The notes below the pieces were generated by a model, which saw nothing but the letters and a program-made list of their open reading frames with translations, was not told the origin of the DNA and did no database searches. Positions 43,222-51,783 of a stretch of DNA of 64,000 nucleotides are shown here, piece by piece. The translations under genes and the position numbers were made by a program. Origin of the DNA: Botrimarina mediterranea. Its GTDB lineage: Bacteria; Planctomycetota; Planctomycetia; Pirellulales; Lacipirellulaceae. Every line of letters starts with the position of its first letter. Within the stretch, counting starts at the first letter, position 1. The DNA is taken from positions 372,001 through 436,000 of the forward strand of contig NZ_CP036349.1 of the NCBI RefSeq assembly GCF_007753265.1. The letters run 5' to 3'.

Positions 43222-44334
43222 TCAGTGTTCTTCTTGTTCGCGGTCGGCGAAGGGATCGCCCTCGTTGCGGTCCCAGGCGGCCATCCGCACAGCGAGCTGT
43301 TCGGCCTCGTTGCACTTCTCGAGGGCGGCCTCCTTGGTGATGCTTCCCTCGGTGTAATGCTTGTAGATGTGGTCGTCGAGCAACTGCATGCCCATCTTGG
43401 CGCCGGTCTGGATCGCCGAGGTGATGCGGAAGATCTTGTTCTCGCGGATCAGGTTGGCGATGCCCGGCGTGACGATCAGTGTCTCGAACGCCGCGACGCG
43501 GCCGCCGCCAACCTTCTTCAGCAGTTGCTGAGAGAGGATGCCGATGATCGCCGAAGCGAGCTGCGTGCGAATCTGGTCCTGCTGGTTGGTCGGGAAGACG
43601 TCGATGATGCGATTGATCGTGCCCGCGGCGCTACTGGTGTGCAGTGTGCCGAACACGATGTGGCCGGTTTCGGCGGCGGTGATGGCGGCCTCGATCGTCT
43701 CGAGGTCACGCATTTCGCCGACGAGGATCACGTCCGGGTCCTGACGCAACGCGCGCCGGATCGCCTCGGAGAAGCTCGTGACGTCGGTGCCGACCTCACG
43801 CTGGTTGATCGTCGACTTCTTGTGGTTGTGTTGGAACTCGATCGGGTCTTCGATCGTGATGATGTGGTGATCGACGTTGTCGTTCAGGTAGTCGATCATC
43901 GCCGCGAGCGACGTCGATTTTCCCGAACCCGTCGGCCCCGTCACCAGCACCAAACCGCGGGGCCGCTGGATGATCTTCTTGAAGATCTCCGGCAGCTTCA
44001 GCTGGTCCATCGTGTAGAGGTCGACCGGGATCTGCCGGAGGACCATCGCCACCTTGCCGCGTTGGCGGAACACCGACACGCGGAACCGCGCCTGATCGCC
44101 GAACGCGAAGCCGAAGTCGGTGCTGCCGGTCTCTTGGAACTCTTGCTGGCAGCGGTCGGGCGTGATGCTCTTCATCAGGCCCATGGTGTCGGCCTCATCG
44201 AGCACCTTGGTCTTGAGTTTCTGCATCCGGCCGCTGAGGCGCAGCACGGGCGGCTGGCCCACCGTGATGTGCAGGTCGCTCGCGCCCTGCTTCACCACCG
44301 CCGAGAGCAGCTTGTCGATGAGAATCGTGCCCAT
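43222..44334 (-). CDS. pilT: PilT-family retraction ATPase
   Basis: A 370-residue type IV pilus retraction motor. The PAS-like N-terminus contains VKQGASDLHITVGQPPVLRL; Walker A is VTGPTGSGKSTSLAAMI near residue 135; the Walker B and Asp box read DVILVGEMRDLETIEAAITA; the His box is GTLHTSSA. The C-terminal retraction motif, AIRNLIRE in model PilT, is here GIANLIRENK. Length is normal. It is first in the pseudopilin block. Its presence is unexpected if the block were a pure type II secretion system, because those do not carry PilT. Confidence 0.95.
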   Translation of the reverse strand: MGTILIDKLLSAVVKQGASDLHITVGQPPVLRLSGRMQKLKTKVLDEADTMGLMKSITPDRCQQEFQETGSTDFGFAFGDQARFRVSVFRQRGKVAMVLRQIPVDLYTMDQLKLPEIFKKIIQRPRGLVLVTGPTGSGKSTSLAAMIDYLNDNVDHHIITIEDPIEFQHNHKKSTINQREVGTDVTSFSEAIRRALRQDPDVILVGEMRDLETIEAAITAAETGHIVFGTLHTSSAAGTINRIIDVFPTNQQDQIRTQLASAIIGILSQQLLKKVGGGRVAAFETLIVTPGIANLIRENKIFRITSAIQTGAKMGMQLLDDHIYKHYTEGSITKEAALEKCNEAEQLAVRMAAWDRNEGDPFADREQEEH

Positions 44335-44958
44335 ACCGCTTTATCTTCGCCGCTAGGTTTCGCTTGAAAGGTGTTTCGTCGCCGAGCGGGCGCGCACGCC
44401 CCCCGTCTCCATAGTTTAACAACAAACGGCGGCTCTGCCCCGCGCCGTTGGAGGGAAACGCCCGGAAGGCGCAGCCACACCCCATTCGGCGCGCGAGCGC
44501 GTCGTTCGCTTCAGCCCGGGGCTTGCCCGCACCGGGAAAAGGCGGCCGTTGGGCCGCCGGCGGGCCTCCCGGATCGCCTCCATACGCCGGATCGGGCGCT
44601 GGGGCGGCGGGTCGAGAAGGCTCTGTTCCTGTGCCGGCGGGGGCCAGCCGTCGGCAGCCACATTATCTGCTCGTCACGCCGATCGCACAAGTTTTTTGCA
44701 GCCCTGGGGTTAGCGCGCAGGCCGGGCCCGTCGCCCCGGCGGCCCTCCCAGCCCGCAAAGGTGGACCAAACGGGCCCCAAGGAAGAGCCGCCACCCTTAT
44801 TTAGCCCCCCGTCATTGACGGGGGGCTAATTGCGGCGCGACGCCAATCGCGCCCCCCCGGCCCCGCCGTGAGCTAGGGTTTCAACAGACCGGCGCGTCCC
44901 GAAGGGGCCCTTCGGTCTCCCTCCTCCGTTTCCCTCCTCGCGACTCCCCCCAAGAGCC
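44335..44958. other. Divergent intergenic region between pilT and a glycosyltransferase
   Basis: About 620 bases with no supported gene. It should contain the promoter of the nine-gene pseudopilin block on minus and the glycosyltransferase promoter on plus. I could not identify either. A perfect hairpin lies at 44801-44829. Confidence 0.5.
44801..44829. repeat. TTAGCCCCCCGTCA hairpin
   Basis: TTAGCCCCCCGTCA, a single T, then its exact complement ending GGGGGGCTAA. Same family as 20896-20924 and 24774-24801. Confidence 0.85.
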
Positions 44959-46173
44959 ATGTCGCTCTCCCCTGCGCCGATCCTCACGCCGCCGGCTATT
45001 GGCGTCCTCCCGCCGGGGCCGTCCCGTGCGCCCGCGCCGCCCCCGGAGCGGCCCGCCGCCACGGTCAAAGTGTTGCATGTCGTCAACGGCGAGCATTACT
45101 CCGGCGCCGAACGCGTCCAGGACCTCTTGGGGCTGACGCTGCCGCAGTTCGGCTATGCGGTCGGATTCGCGAGCCTCAAGCCGGGCAAGTTCGGCGACCA
45201 CCGTAATTCAATCGACTCACCACTGTACGAAGTCCCGATGCGGGGCCGCTGGGACCTCGGGGTCGCCCGCCGGCTAGCAAACGTGATCCGCCAGGAGGAA
45301 TACTCGCTGGTCCACGCCCACACGCCCCGGTCGCTGCTGGTCTCGTACCTAGCGTCACGGCTGGCGGGCGTCCCGTTGGTCTACCACGTCCACAGCCCAG
45401 CGAGCCGCGATTCGACCCGCCGACTGGCGAACTGGGCCAACCACTGGGTCGAGCGCGGCTGCGCGAACCGGGCCGACCGGCTGCTGACCGTCTCGCCGAC
45501 ACTGACCGAGCACATGCGGCGGATGGGCGTCTCGCCCGACAAGCTGCACTGCGTCCTCAATGGGGTGCCCCGGCTCCCCGAGGAGGTCGCCCGCCGCCGC
45601 CGCCAGCCGATCGCGCCGTTCAACGTGGCGATGATCGCGCTGTTCCGTCCGCGGAAGGGGGTCGAGGTCCTGCTCGACGCCCTTGCCGCGCTGCGGGCGC
45701 GCGAGCTCGATGTCCGTCTCGAGGCGATCGGTCCGTTCGAGACCCCCGAGTACGAACAGCAGGTCCGGGCCCGCGTCAAAAAGCTCGGCCTCGAGGAGCA
45801 CGTCCATTGGAGCGGCTTCACCGACGACGTGAACGCGGCGCTGGCCGGAGTCGACGCGTTGGCGTTGCCAAGCCTGTTCGGCGAGGGCCTGCCGATGGTC
45901 GTATTGGAGGCGATGGCGGCCGGCTTGCCGGTGGTCGCGACGCGCTGTGAAGGGACCACCGAGGCGATCCTCCACCGTGAGACCGGCTTCATCGTCGAGC
46001 CCGGCAGCGTCAACCAACTCGCCGACGCGCTCGAAGAACTCTTCAACGGCGATACCGACTACCCCCGCATGGCGCTGGCCGCCCGCGAACGCCACGCCGA
46101 CCACTTCAGCACCGAAGCAATGGCGCGGAGCGTCGCGGGGGTGTATGACGGGCTGCTGCGCAGCAGGGGTTAG
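44959..46173 (+). CDS. Glycosyltransferase family 4 protein
   Basis: A 404-residue GT-B glycosyltransferase. After a Pro-rich N-terminal extension of about 35 residues, the fold begins at VKVLHVVNGEHYSGAERV. The C-terminal donor domain has NVAMIALFRPRKGVEVLLDA, then SGFTDDVNAALAGVDALALP and the E-x7-E block FGEGLPMVVLEAMAAGLPVV, followed by VATRCEGTTEAI. It probably takes part in exopolysaccharide or surface-glycan synthesis in the cytoplasm. No other polysaccharide gene is adjacent. The stop codon lies inside a G-rich boundary repeat (46164-46200). Confidence 0.9.
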   Translation: MSLSPAPILTPPAIGVLPPGPSRAPAPPPERPAATVKVLHVVNGEHYSGAERVQDLLGLTLPQFGYAVGFASLKPGKFGDHRNSIDSPLYEVPMRGRWDLGVARRLANVIRQEEYSLVHAHTPRSLLVSYLASRLAGVPLVYHVHSPASRDSTRRLANWANHWVERGCANRADRLLTVSPTLTEHMRRMGVSPDKLHCVLNGVPRLPEEVARRRRQPIAPFNVAMIALFRPRKGVEVLLDALAALRARELDVRLEAIGPFETPEYEQQVRARVKKLGLEEHVHWSGFTDDVNAALAGVDALALPSLFGEGLPMVVLEAMAAGLPVVATRCEGTTEAILHRETGFIVEPGSVNQLADALEELFNGDTDYPRMALAARERHADHFSTEAMARSVAGVYDGLLRSRG

Positions 46174-46200
46174 GGACGGGGGGCAAGGGACGAGGGGAAA
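46164..46200. repeat. G-rich boundary repeat at the glycosyltransferase stop
   Basis: AGGGGTTAGGGACGGGGGGC followed by AAGGGACGAGGGG. The TAG stop lies inside it. Same family as 4850-4886. Confidence 0.7.
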
Positions 46201-46254
46201 CTGCTCAGACGCTGACGCGTCCGACCGACCGACCATCGTCGCTGCCACGCCACT

Positions 46255-46283
46255 ATCAGCCGCGGGGCCTTAGCCACCGGTTC
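46255..46283. repeat. Half copy of the AGCCGCGGGGCCTTAGCC repeat
   Basis: CAGCCGCGGGGCCTTAGCCA then CCGGTTC. Related words occur at about 12892-12917 and, inverted, at about 63815-63838. No partner arm is visible here. Confidence 0.55.
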
Positions 46284-46346
46284 TGCGGTTCAGATCGGTC
46301 TCGCGGCGCAACCCTCACCCTCTCAAGCCTCAGGCCTCACACCGCT

Positions 46347-47207
46347 TCAGCGGCGTTCGGCAGGCGCTGGTCCTTGACCCTGGCCCGGGGCGGCGGCCAT
46401 TTGTGGTTGCTCGACGACGCGGGTCCAGCCGATCGGCGTCCGTGGGGCTTGGAACAGGCTGTTCCAGATCGCGGTGACGCGGCTGTTGATCGAGGCGTCG
46501 GACAGCTTGAACGTGTAGGTCGTCTGGCTGCTGTCCGGCGCGGTGACGCGCATCGCGCTGGGGAGCATCCGCTGGGAGTCGAGCATCAACTCGACGAGGC
46601 GATAGTTGGCGGCGTCTTGTTGACGCTTGGGCATCGCGGCGAGCCAGATCGACCCCTCCGGCGCGCGCGGGTCGACCCGCAGCCAGTAGCGCTCTTTGAG
46701 CATGTCGGCCTTCGCGCCGAACAAGAACGGCAGAGGGCCGTCGGCGATGTTCTGGCCCTGCATCTGGGGCGGGATGGGCGTCTCGACGAGTTGCTTCTCT
46801 TTGGCGCGGTACTCGTAGACTTTCTCGCCGTCGCAGACCCAGTGCTCGCCAATCAGGTTCGAGTTAGCGACCCGCTTGCTCTGCGCGGCGTCCCAAGTGA
46901 GCAGCTCCTTGACGTGGAAGCTCCCCTTGTCGGGCTTCTGGTAACTGACGGCGCCGTAGCCCTCGCTCTTGGCGATCGGCTGGCCGGCCTCGTCCTTGCC
47001 CGGGCCGAAGACCGGGTCGTAGACGAACTGCGTGAAGTCGCAGTTGAAGGTGTTGATCTTGCCCGACTCTTGCTCCCACTTGGTGAGCACGTCGTCGAGG
47101 TAGGCCTGCTCGATCGCCGTGAGCGTGAAGCCGGCCGGCGCCTGCGCGAGCGCGGCTCCGGCGACGAGGGCGAGCGACAACAGAGCGGTGATCGAGCGGA
47201 CGAGCAT
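46347..47207 (-). CDS. TIGR03009-like secreted protein
   Basis: A 286-residue exported protein with a signal peptide at about 1-21 (ITALLSLALVAGAALAQ). The body, with WEQESGKINTFNCDFTQFVY, FHVKELLTWDAAQSKRVAN, EHWVCDGEKVYEYRAKEKQL and FLFGAKADMLKERYWLRVDP, matches my recollection of the TIGR03009 family, so far associated with planctomycetes and distantly like LolA/outer-membrane carrier folds. The tail is Pro/Gln/Ala-rich. Function is unknown; a lipid- or lipoprotein-handling role is a guess from the LolA-like pattern. Confidence 0.78.
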   Translation of the reverse strand: MLVRSITALLSLALVAGAALAQAPAGFTLTAIEQAYLDDVLTKWEQESGKINTFNCDFTQFVYDPVFGPGKDEAGQPIAKSEGYGAVSYQKPDKGSFHVKELLTWDAAQSKRVANSNLIGEHWVCDGEKVYEYRAKEKQLVETPIPPQMQGQNIADGPLPFLFGAKADMLKERYWLRVDPRAPEGSIWLAAMPKRQQDAANYRLVELMLDSQRMLPSAMRVTAPDSSQTTYTFKLSDASINSRVTAIWNSLFQAPRTPIGWTRVVEQPQMAAAPGQGQGPAPAERR

Positions 47208-47787
47208 CGGGCGTTCCTTGGCGGGGACGCAGTGGGTTGGTGGTTGCGGGGCCGCGGAGCTTAGCAGGGCAGCCGAAGCCGCTCTATGCCGATCGCCGGA
47301 CGTCGGGGGGAAGACGGATGCATCCCCCCGAAAGAGTGGTTTCGTCGAGATGCTTCTCGGGGGCCCTAGGAGGCAATTTAAGCCTTCGGGCGCGGGGGCC
47401 TAGGTAAACCCTGAGGAGACGCGCATGAGTGCCTCTAAGGGCCCTTTTTGGCCTCCTGGACGCATGTGCACGGCTTCGCCCAACCCGCGGGGTGGCGGAC
47501 TCTACCTGAACACCCCCCTGCGGAGGTGTTTGGCTGAGCCGTGGGCGGTAGCCTTCGGTGGGAAGATTGAGACCCGCTTCCCACCGAGGGCTCGCGCCCA
47601 CGGCTCAGATCCAACGGGGTGGTTGGGTCCAGACGGGGGCATTTGGCGAATCGGTGGGAGCGATTTCGCCAGGATCGTTCCAACTGCGAAGGATCGGCCC
47701 GGCGCTATTCGTGATCGCGAATGTCGTCTTGCCGGCTAGTGGAAAAGACCTAACGAAAGCATCGCGGCGGCGGTTTACGCTGGCCTC
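47208..47787. other. Gene-free stretch with several palindromes
   Basis: About 580 bases with no supported gene. It contains a short hairpin near 47296-47327 (CGGGGGGAAGACGGATGCAT then CCCCCCG) and the 73 bp palindrome at 47535-47607. Divergent promoters for the flanking genes should lie here. Confidence 0.45.
47535..47607. repeat. Palindromic repeat, GAGCCGTGGGCG type
   Basis: TGAGCCGTGGGCGGTAGCCT then TCGGTGGGAAG pairs with CTTCCCACCGAGGGCTCGCG then CCCACGGCTCA. About 30 bp arms with four mismatches. Confidence 0.8.
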
Positions 47788-49098
47788 GTGCCCATCCCTC
47801 GCTCCCGCCGCTGCGACGTTCTGCTGACGTATGCGAACGGCTTGGTCTGGTCGCTGGGAAACGGGCTCGTCTCGACCACGCTGGTGACCTACCTGGCCCT
47901 CGACCTTGGCGCCAGCGGCGTCGCGATCGCTTGGCTGCTTGCCGCGCCACGGTTCGCCGGGGCGCTAAGGGTCGCGGCGCCGGCGCTGGTGGCCGCGGGG
48001 GCGCGAATCGGGTGGGGTCGCAAGGCGTTCTGCCTCGGCTGCTTCGCGGCCAGCGGCGTGGTGCTGGCCCTCGTGCCGACCGTGGCATGGGGGTACGACG
48101 ACGTCGATGGGCCGGGCAAGCAAGGCCTACGCATTGCCGCGCTCGTCGCCGCTTGGTGCGTTTATCACTTGTTGGAGTACGTCGGCGGGGTCGCGCTCTG
48201 GAGTTGGATCGGCGATCTCTACCCACGGCGGTTGCGGAGTCGATTGTTGGGTGGACGCGAGCGCTGGCTGACGCTGGGTCGCGTCATCGGCATCGGCGTT
48301 AGCGTGTCGCTCGCCGCCTTGTGGCATGTGGCGCTCCCCGCTTCTTCACGGTGGGCGCCGCTGGCGGCGTCGGCGTCGGTCGGCACGGCGTTGATGGTGC
48401 TGGCCCTCGTGCCGCTCGCCTTTGTGACGGCGCTGGCGTCGCGGCCCAGCGCCCGGCCCGCCGCGCCGTGGCGGACCTTGCGCGAAGCGTTGCGCGAACG
48501 GCCCTACCGCCGATTATTGATCTACAGCTGTTGGTTCGGTTTCGCCAATGGCGTCACCTCCACCGCGCAGGCGATCTACCCCCGGGCGATCGGCATCCCG
48601 TACGAGCAGTTGCAGGCCTATCGCGTCGGCATGTGGTCGGGGCAGTCGGCGATCGCCCCGTGGTGCGGCCGGATGGTCGCCCGCTTCGGCGCGAAGCGCG
48701 TCATGCTGCCGGCGCAGTTGGTCGTCGCCACCGGCCCGCTCTGGTTCTTCCTGGCGACGCCCGACCGGCCCTGGTTGATCGGCGTGGCTTTCGCGACTTG
48801 GATCGCTTACGCCGCGATCAACGTGGGGCTCGACACGCTGAAGCTCGGCCTCGCCGACCCAAAGAACAACGCGCCGTACCTAGCGGTCTACTATGCGACC
48901 AGCGACATCATCAACGGCCTGACGACGCTCGCCGGCGGGCTGCTCTACGACACGCTGAAGCGGGCCGACTCCAACGCGATGCGCGTCTTCGGCGGGCTGT
49001 TCCTGGCGGGCTTCGCCTGCCGTCTGCTGGCGGCGCCGTTAATCGCCAAGCTCGTGGAGCAACCGGCACAGGCGGAAGAGTCGCCGGCGTCGTCCTGA
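47788..49098 (+). CDS. MFS transporter
   Basis: A 436-residue inner-membrane protein with about twelve hydrophobic segments, beginning at GTG after a short basic N-terminus (PIPRSRRCDVLLTYANGL). The general shape and WFGFANGVTSTAQAIYPRAI, then GRMVARFGAKRVMLPAQLVV (an MFS loop-like R-x-G-x-K/R pattern) support a major facilitator. The central loop is basic. No substrate can be inferred. An outer-membrane protein gene follows about 195 bases later on the same strand. Confidence 0.78.
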   Translation: MPIPRSRRCDVLLTYANGLVWSLGNGLVSTTLVTYLALDLGASGVAIAWLLAAPRFAGALRVAAPALVAAGARIGWGRKAFCLGCFAASGVVLALVPTVAWGYDDVDGPGKQGLRIAALVAAWCVYHLLEYVGGVALWSWIGDLYPRRLRSRLLGGRERWLTLGRVIGIGVSVSLAALWHVALPASSRWAPLAASASVGTALMVLALVPLAFVTALASRPSARPAAPWRTLREALRERPYRRLLIYSCWFGFANGVTSTAQAIYPRAIGIPYEQLQAYRVGMWSGQSAIAPWCGRMVARFGAKRVMLPAQLVVATGPLWFFLATPDRPWLIGVAFATWIAYAAINVGLDTLKLGLADPKNNAPYLAVYYATSDIINGLTTLAGGLLYDTLKRADSNAMRVFGGLFLAGFACRLLAAPLIAKLVEQPAQAEESPASS

Positions 49099-49293
49099 CT
49101 GCTTGGCGGTCAGCAACTGTGGCGATTGTTTCGCCGGCGGCAGGGTCGACCTAGGCGACTCGTTTTCTGGCGTACGGGTTGCCGAACCCAGCTGTTGCCC
49201 GGCGCATCGAGGCGCCGAGCCGCGGGTGGTCATCGCGTTCTCCGCAGAACCGCCGCCCGACGACCAGGTCACCGGACGACCCGTCGAGGAAAC

Positions 49294-50394
49294 ATGTTCG
49301 CCAAAGGATTGGCGCTCGGCTTCGCATTCGCGGTCGCCGGCGCTTGTAACGCTGCGGAAGAGATCGACCTGCTGCTGGGGGAGATCGAAGAAGCGCCCGT
49401 CGTTGAAGAGTGCGCCCTCCTCGGCGATTGCTCGCTCAATCTTGGCGAGCGCCTCCGCAACCGCGACCCGCTGTGGTTCGCTGGCGTCGAGGCGACGTTC
49501 CTCGACGTGCGTTCGCGCACCGGCGGGCGGATCACCGCGTCGTTCGACGATAGCGACACGGCCGGCACGGAGATCGCTTTCCGTGACGGCGAAGGGATCG
49601 ACACCGTCTCGCTCGCCCCGCGTTTCTGGCTGGGCCGTCAATTTGGCGAGCGTTGGGGCGTCGTTGGTCGTTACTGGCGTCTGGAGGATAGCGAACTGTC
49701 GCGTCCCGACCTCAACACCGACTTGGTGCCAACGCCCCTCCCAACCTTCGGCACGTATGAACAACGCGACCGGGTCGAGGGCTACACGATCGACGTCGAA
49801 GGCGTCCGCACCTTCCGGCCGGGCAAGTGGACGTTCGACGGCACGATCGGCGCACGGCACTTGTCGATGCTCAACGAGTCGCAGTTCCATGCGTTCGGCG
49901 TGATCACGTCGGGCAACTTCGCCAACCTGCTGCTCGCCAACGGCAGCCAGTTCGAAGGGACCGGCGTGACGATGAGCCTCACCGGCCGTCGCCAGCTCGG
50001 CCGCTCGCCGATCTACTTCTTCGCCACCCTTCGCGGCACCAACGCCTACGGCCAGACCGACTCGTTCGGTCGCTCGGCGGGGGCGGTGGCGAGCTCACCG
50101 AGTTCTCCGCTTGTCGGCGCCGCCACGGTGACACGCAACAACGCCGACGCGCGGATGGAGATCATCGAGACCCAGATCGGCCTCGACATCGAGCACCAGC
50201 TGCGTTGCTGCCGGGCGAAAGCCTTCTTCCGCGTCGCCGGCGAGTACCAGTACTGGGAGCTTAGTGGCCGCCCGACCGGCGGCGCCGGATTCGGCGGCAC
50301 CATCAACGACCTGACGACCAACTCTTTCGCCTCGGCGGGCCTCGGCGACACGCGGCTGATCGGTCTGGCGCTCAGCACCGGTCTGACTTGGTAA
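49294..50394 (+). CDS. Outer-membrane beta-barrel protein of unknown function
   Basis: A 366-residue exported protein. The ATG at 49294 has GAGG upstream and opens a signal peptide (FAKGLALGFAFAVAGACNA). The body is made of alternating amphipathic strands (LWFAGVEATFLDVRSRTGG, RWGVVGRYWRLEDSEL, YFFATLRGTNAYG, FFRVAGEYQYWELSG) and ends in an aromatic residue, TGLTW, as outer-membrane barrels do. It resembles the Lpg1974-type pore proteins common in planctomycetes, but that call is tentative. Confidence 0.72.
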   Translation: MFAKGLALGFAFAVAGACNAAEEIDLLLGEIEEAPVVEECALLGDCSLNLGERLRNRDPLWFAGVEATFLDVRSRTGGRITASFDDSDTAGTEIAFRDGEGIDTVSLAPRFWLGRQFGERWGVVGRYWRLEDSELSRPDLNTDLVPTPLPTFGTYEQRDRVEGYTIDVEGVRTFRPGKWTFDGTIGARHLSMLNESQFHAFGVITSGNFANLLLANGSQFEGTGVTMSLTGRRQLGRSPIYFFATLRGTNAYGQTDSFGRSAGAVASSPSSPLVGAATVTRNNADARMEIIETQIGLDIEHQLRCCRAKAFFRVAGEYQYWELSGRPTGGAGFGGTINDLTTNSFASAGLGDTRLIGLALSTGLTW

Positions 50395-50408
50395 CGCGTC
50401 GATTCAAC

Positions 50409-50495
50409 TGTGGGAGGGGGCTCCAAACCCCGATGACGGTATCCATTCCCAAACGGCATGGTGCGCGTAATCGGCGTCTGGAGACGCCTCCCACA
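50409..50495. repeat. 85-88 bp palindromic element, copy D (reverse orientation)
   Basis: Starts TGTGGGAGGGGGCTCC and ends GGAGACGCCTCCCACA. The centre (GGTATCCAT then GGCATGGTGCGCGTAATC) is the reverse complement of copies A, C and F. It lies between convergent genes. Confidence 0.9.
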
Positions 50496-50509
50496 GAGTT
50501 AGTGGTCCC

Positions 50510-51478
50510 TCATTGAAGTAACTGAGCGTCACTCGTTTCTGCTTGATCCCGATCCAGAAGCTCGCCGACATGCGCCGCGACGCAATCGGCGAGCACCGGC
50601 GGGTTGTAGCCCCCTTCTAAGAGGCTCACTAATCGTCCGTCGCAGTGCGCGGCGGCGACGTCGATCACCGACTGCGTCAGGCTGACGAAGTCCTCGACTT
50701 CCCAGCCGAGCGAACCCACCGGGTCCGTGCGGTGCGCGTCGAAGCCGGCGCTGAGGATCACCAGTTGCGGCCGCAGCTTGTCGGCGAGGTCGCCTAGCTC
50801 TCGGGCGAACAGGCTCGTGCAGCGGTCGCGCGACGTGCCCATCGTGACTGGCAGATTGACCGTTGTGCCGAGGCCGTCACCCGTGCCGGTCTCGTCCGCG
50901 GCGCCGGTGCCGGGGTAGAACGGCCAGCGGTGCATCGAGAGGAAGCCGACGCGCGGGTCGCTGTAGAACTCGGCCTGCGTGCCGTTGCCGTGATGGACGT
51001 CCCAGTCGACGACCAGCACACGGTCGAGCCCCAGTTCATCCATGGCGACGCGGGCGGCGATCGCGGCGTTGCCGAACAGGCAGAAGCCCATCGCCCCTTC
51101 GCGGATGGCGTGGTGACCCGGCGGCCGGACAGCGCAGAACGCCCGCTTGGCTTCGCCGCGAACGACGCGTTCGACGGCGTCGCAAGCCGCCCCAACGCCA
51201 AGGGCCGCCACATCGACCGATGCGGGGCTGACGACCGTATCGACCTCCGCCCGCCCGCCCCCGCGGGCCGCCAGGGCCCGGACCGCGGCGAGGTAGTCGG
51301 CGTCGTGGCAGAGCAGCAGCCGCTGGTCGCTTACGGGCCGCCAGTCGGGCCGCTCGCAGCGGGCCAGTAGCCCGCCCCGTTCCAGCCGCCCGACGACCTG
51401 CTCGATCCGAGCCGGGCACTCGGGGTGGCCGCCCGTCTCGTGGTCGCGGAAGCGGGGATCGGTGTACAGGAGCGTCAT
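50510..51478 (-). CDS. Histone deacetylase family protein
   Basis: A 322-residue zinc-dependent deacetylase of the arginase/HDAC fold, close to bacterial class II-like enzymes (acetoin-utilisation AcuC and polyamine or lysine deacetylases). Active-site parts: VRPPGHHAIREGAMGFCLF near residue 121, VDWDVHHGNGTQ near 160 (zinc Asp and His), LSAGFDAHRTDP near 248 (second zinc Asp), and LEGGYN near the C-terminus. The start TLLYTDPRFRDHETGGHPEC is the conserved first strand and HPE motif. The substrate, protein or small molecule, is unknown. Confidence 0.92.
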   Translation of the reverse strand: MTLLYTDPRFRDHETGGHPECPARIEQVVGRLERGGLLARCERPDWRPVSDQRLLLCHDADYLAAVRALAARGGGRAEVDTVVSPASVDVAALGVGAACDAVERVVRGEAKRAFCAVRPPGHHAIREGAMGFCLFGNAAIAARVAMDELGLDRVLVVDWDVHHGNGTQAEFYSDPRVGFLSMHRWPFYPGTGAADETGTGDGLGTTVNLPVTMGTSRDRCTSLFARELGDLADKLRPQLVILSAGFDAHRTDPVGSLGWEVEDFVSLTQSVIDVAAAHCDGRLVSLLEGGYNPPVLADCVAAHVGELLDRDQAETSDAQLLQ

Positions 51479-51783
51479 AGGAGAGCCGCTTGGTCGTTCA
51501 ATGTCGAAGTTCAGTCACGGCCGAGGGCGGAATCCCACGGCGTTGCTGAGAGGCGTCTCCGTGGGCTGCCGCCCCGACTAAGGCGTCGACGGAGATGACA
51601 GTGCGGGTTGTGGGGGTCGGTAACGGCCGTTTCTCCCCCGAAAGTTGACACTTTCGCGTCGTGGTTGCTAGTGTGGCGATGGACCTCCGCGCTCTCGTGG
51701 CGCGGGTCTAAGCCCTTTTGTCGGCGGCGTTTACGAGCGACATCGCTCAACGCCCGCCGGCCCACGAACCGGAACCGATAGGC
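51479..51783. other. Divergent intergenic region
   Basis: About 305 bases between the deacetylase gene (minus) and the exported protein gene (plus). No gene or clear repeat. Promoters for both are expected here. Confidence 0.4.

Noticed and set aside
41578-44367. A 929-codon open frame antisense to the pilB and pilT genes
   Set aside because: It lies entirely opposite two genes with clear ATPase motifs; its His/Arg/Asp-rich composition is what GC-rich codons give when read antisense. No family motif is visible.
44371-44829. Plus-strand frame of 152 codons in the region upstream of the glycosyltransferase
   Set aside because: Pro/Arg-rich, no ribosome site, crosses a hairpin repeat, and both strands are open here as expected of GC-rich intergenic DNA.
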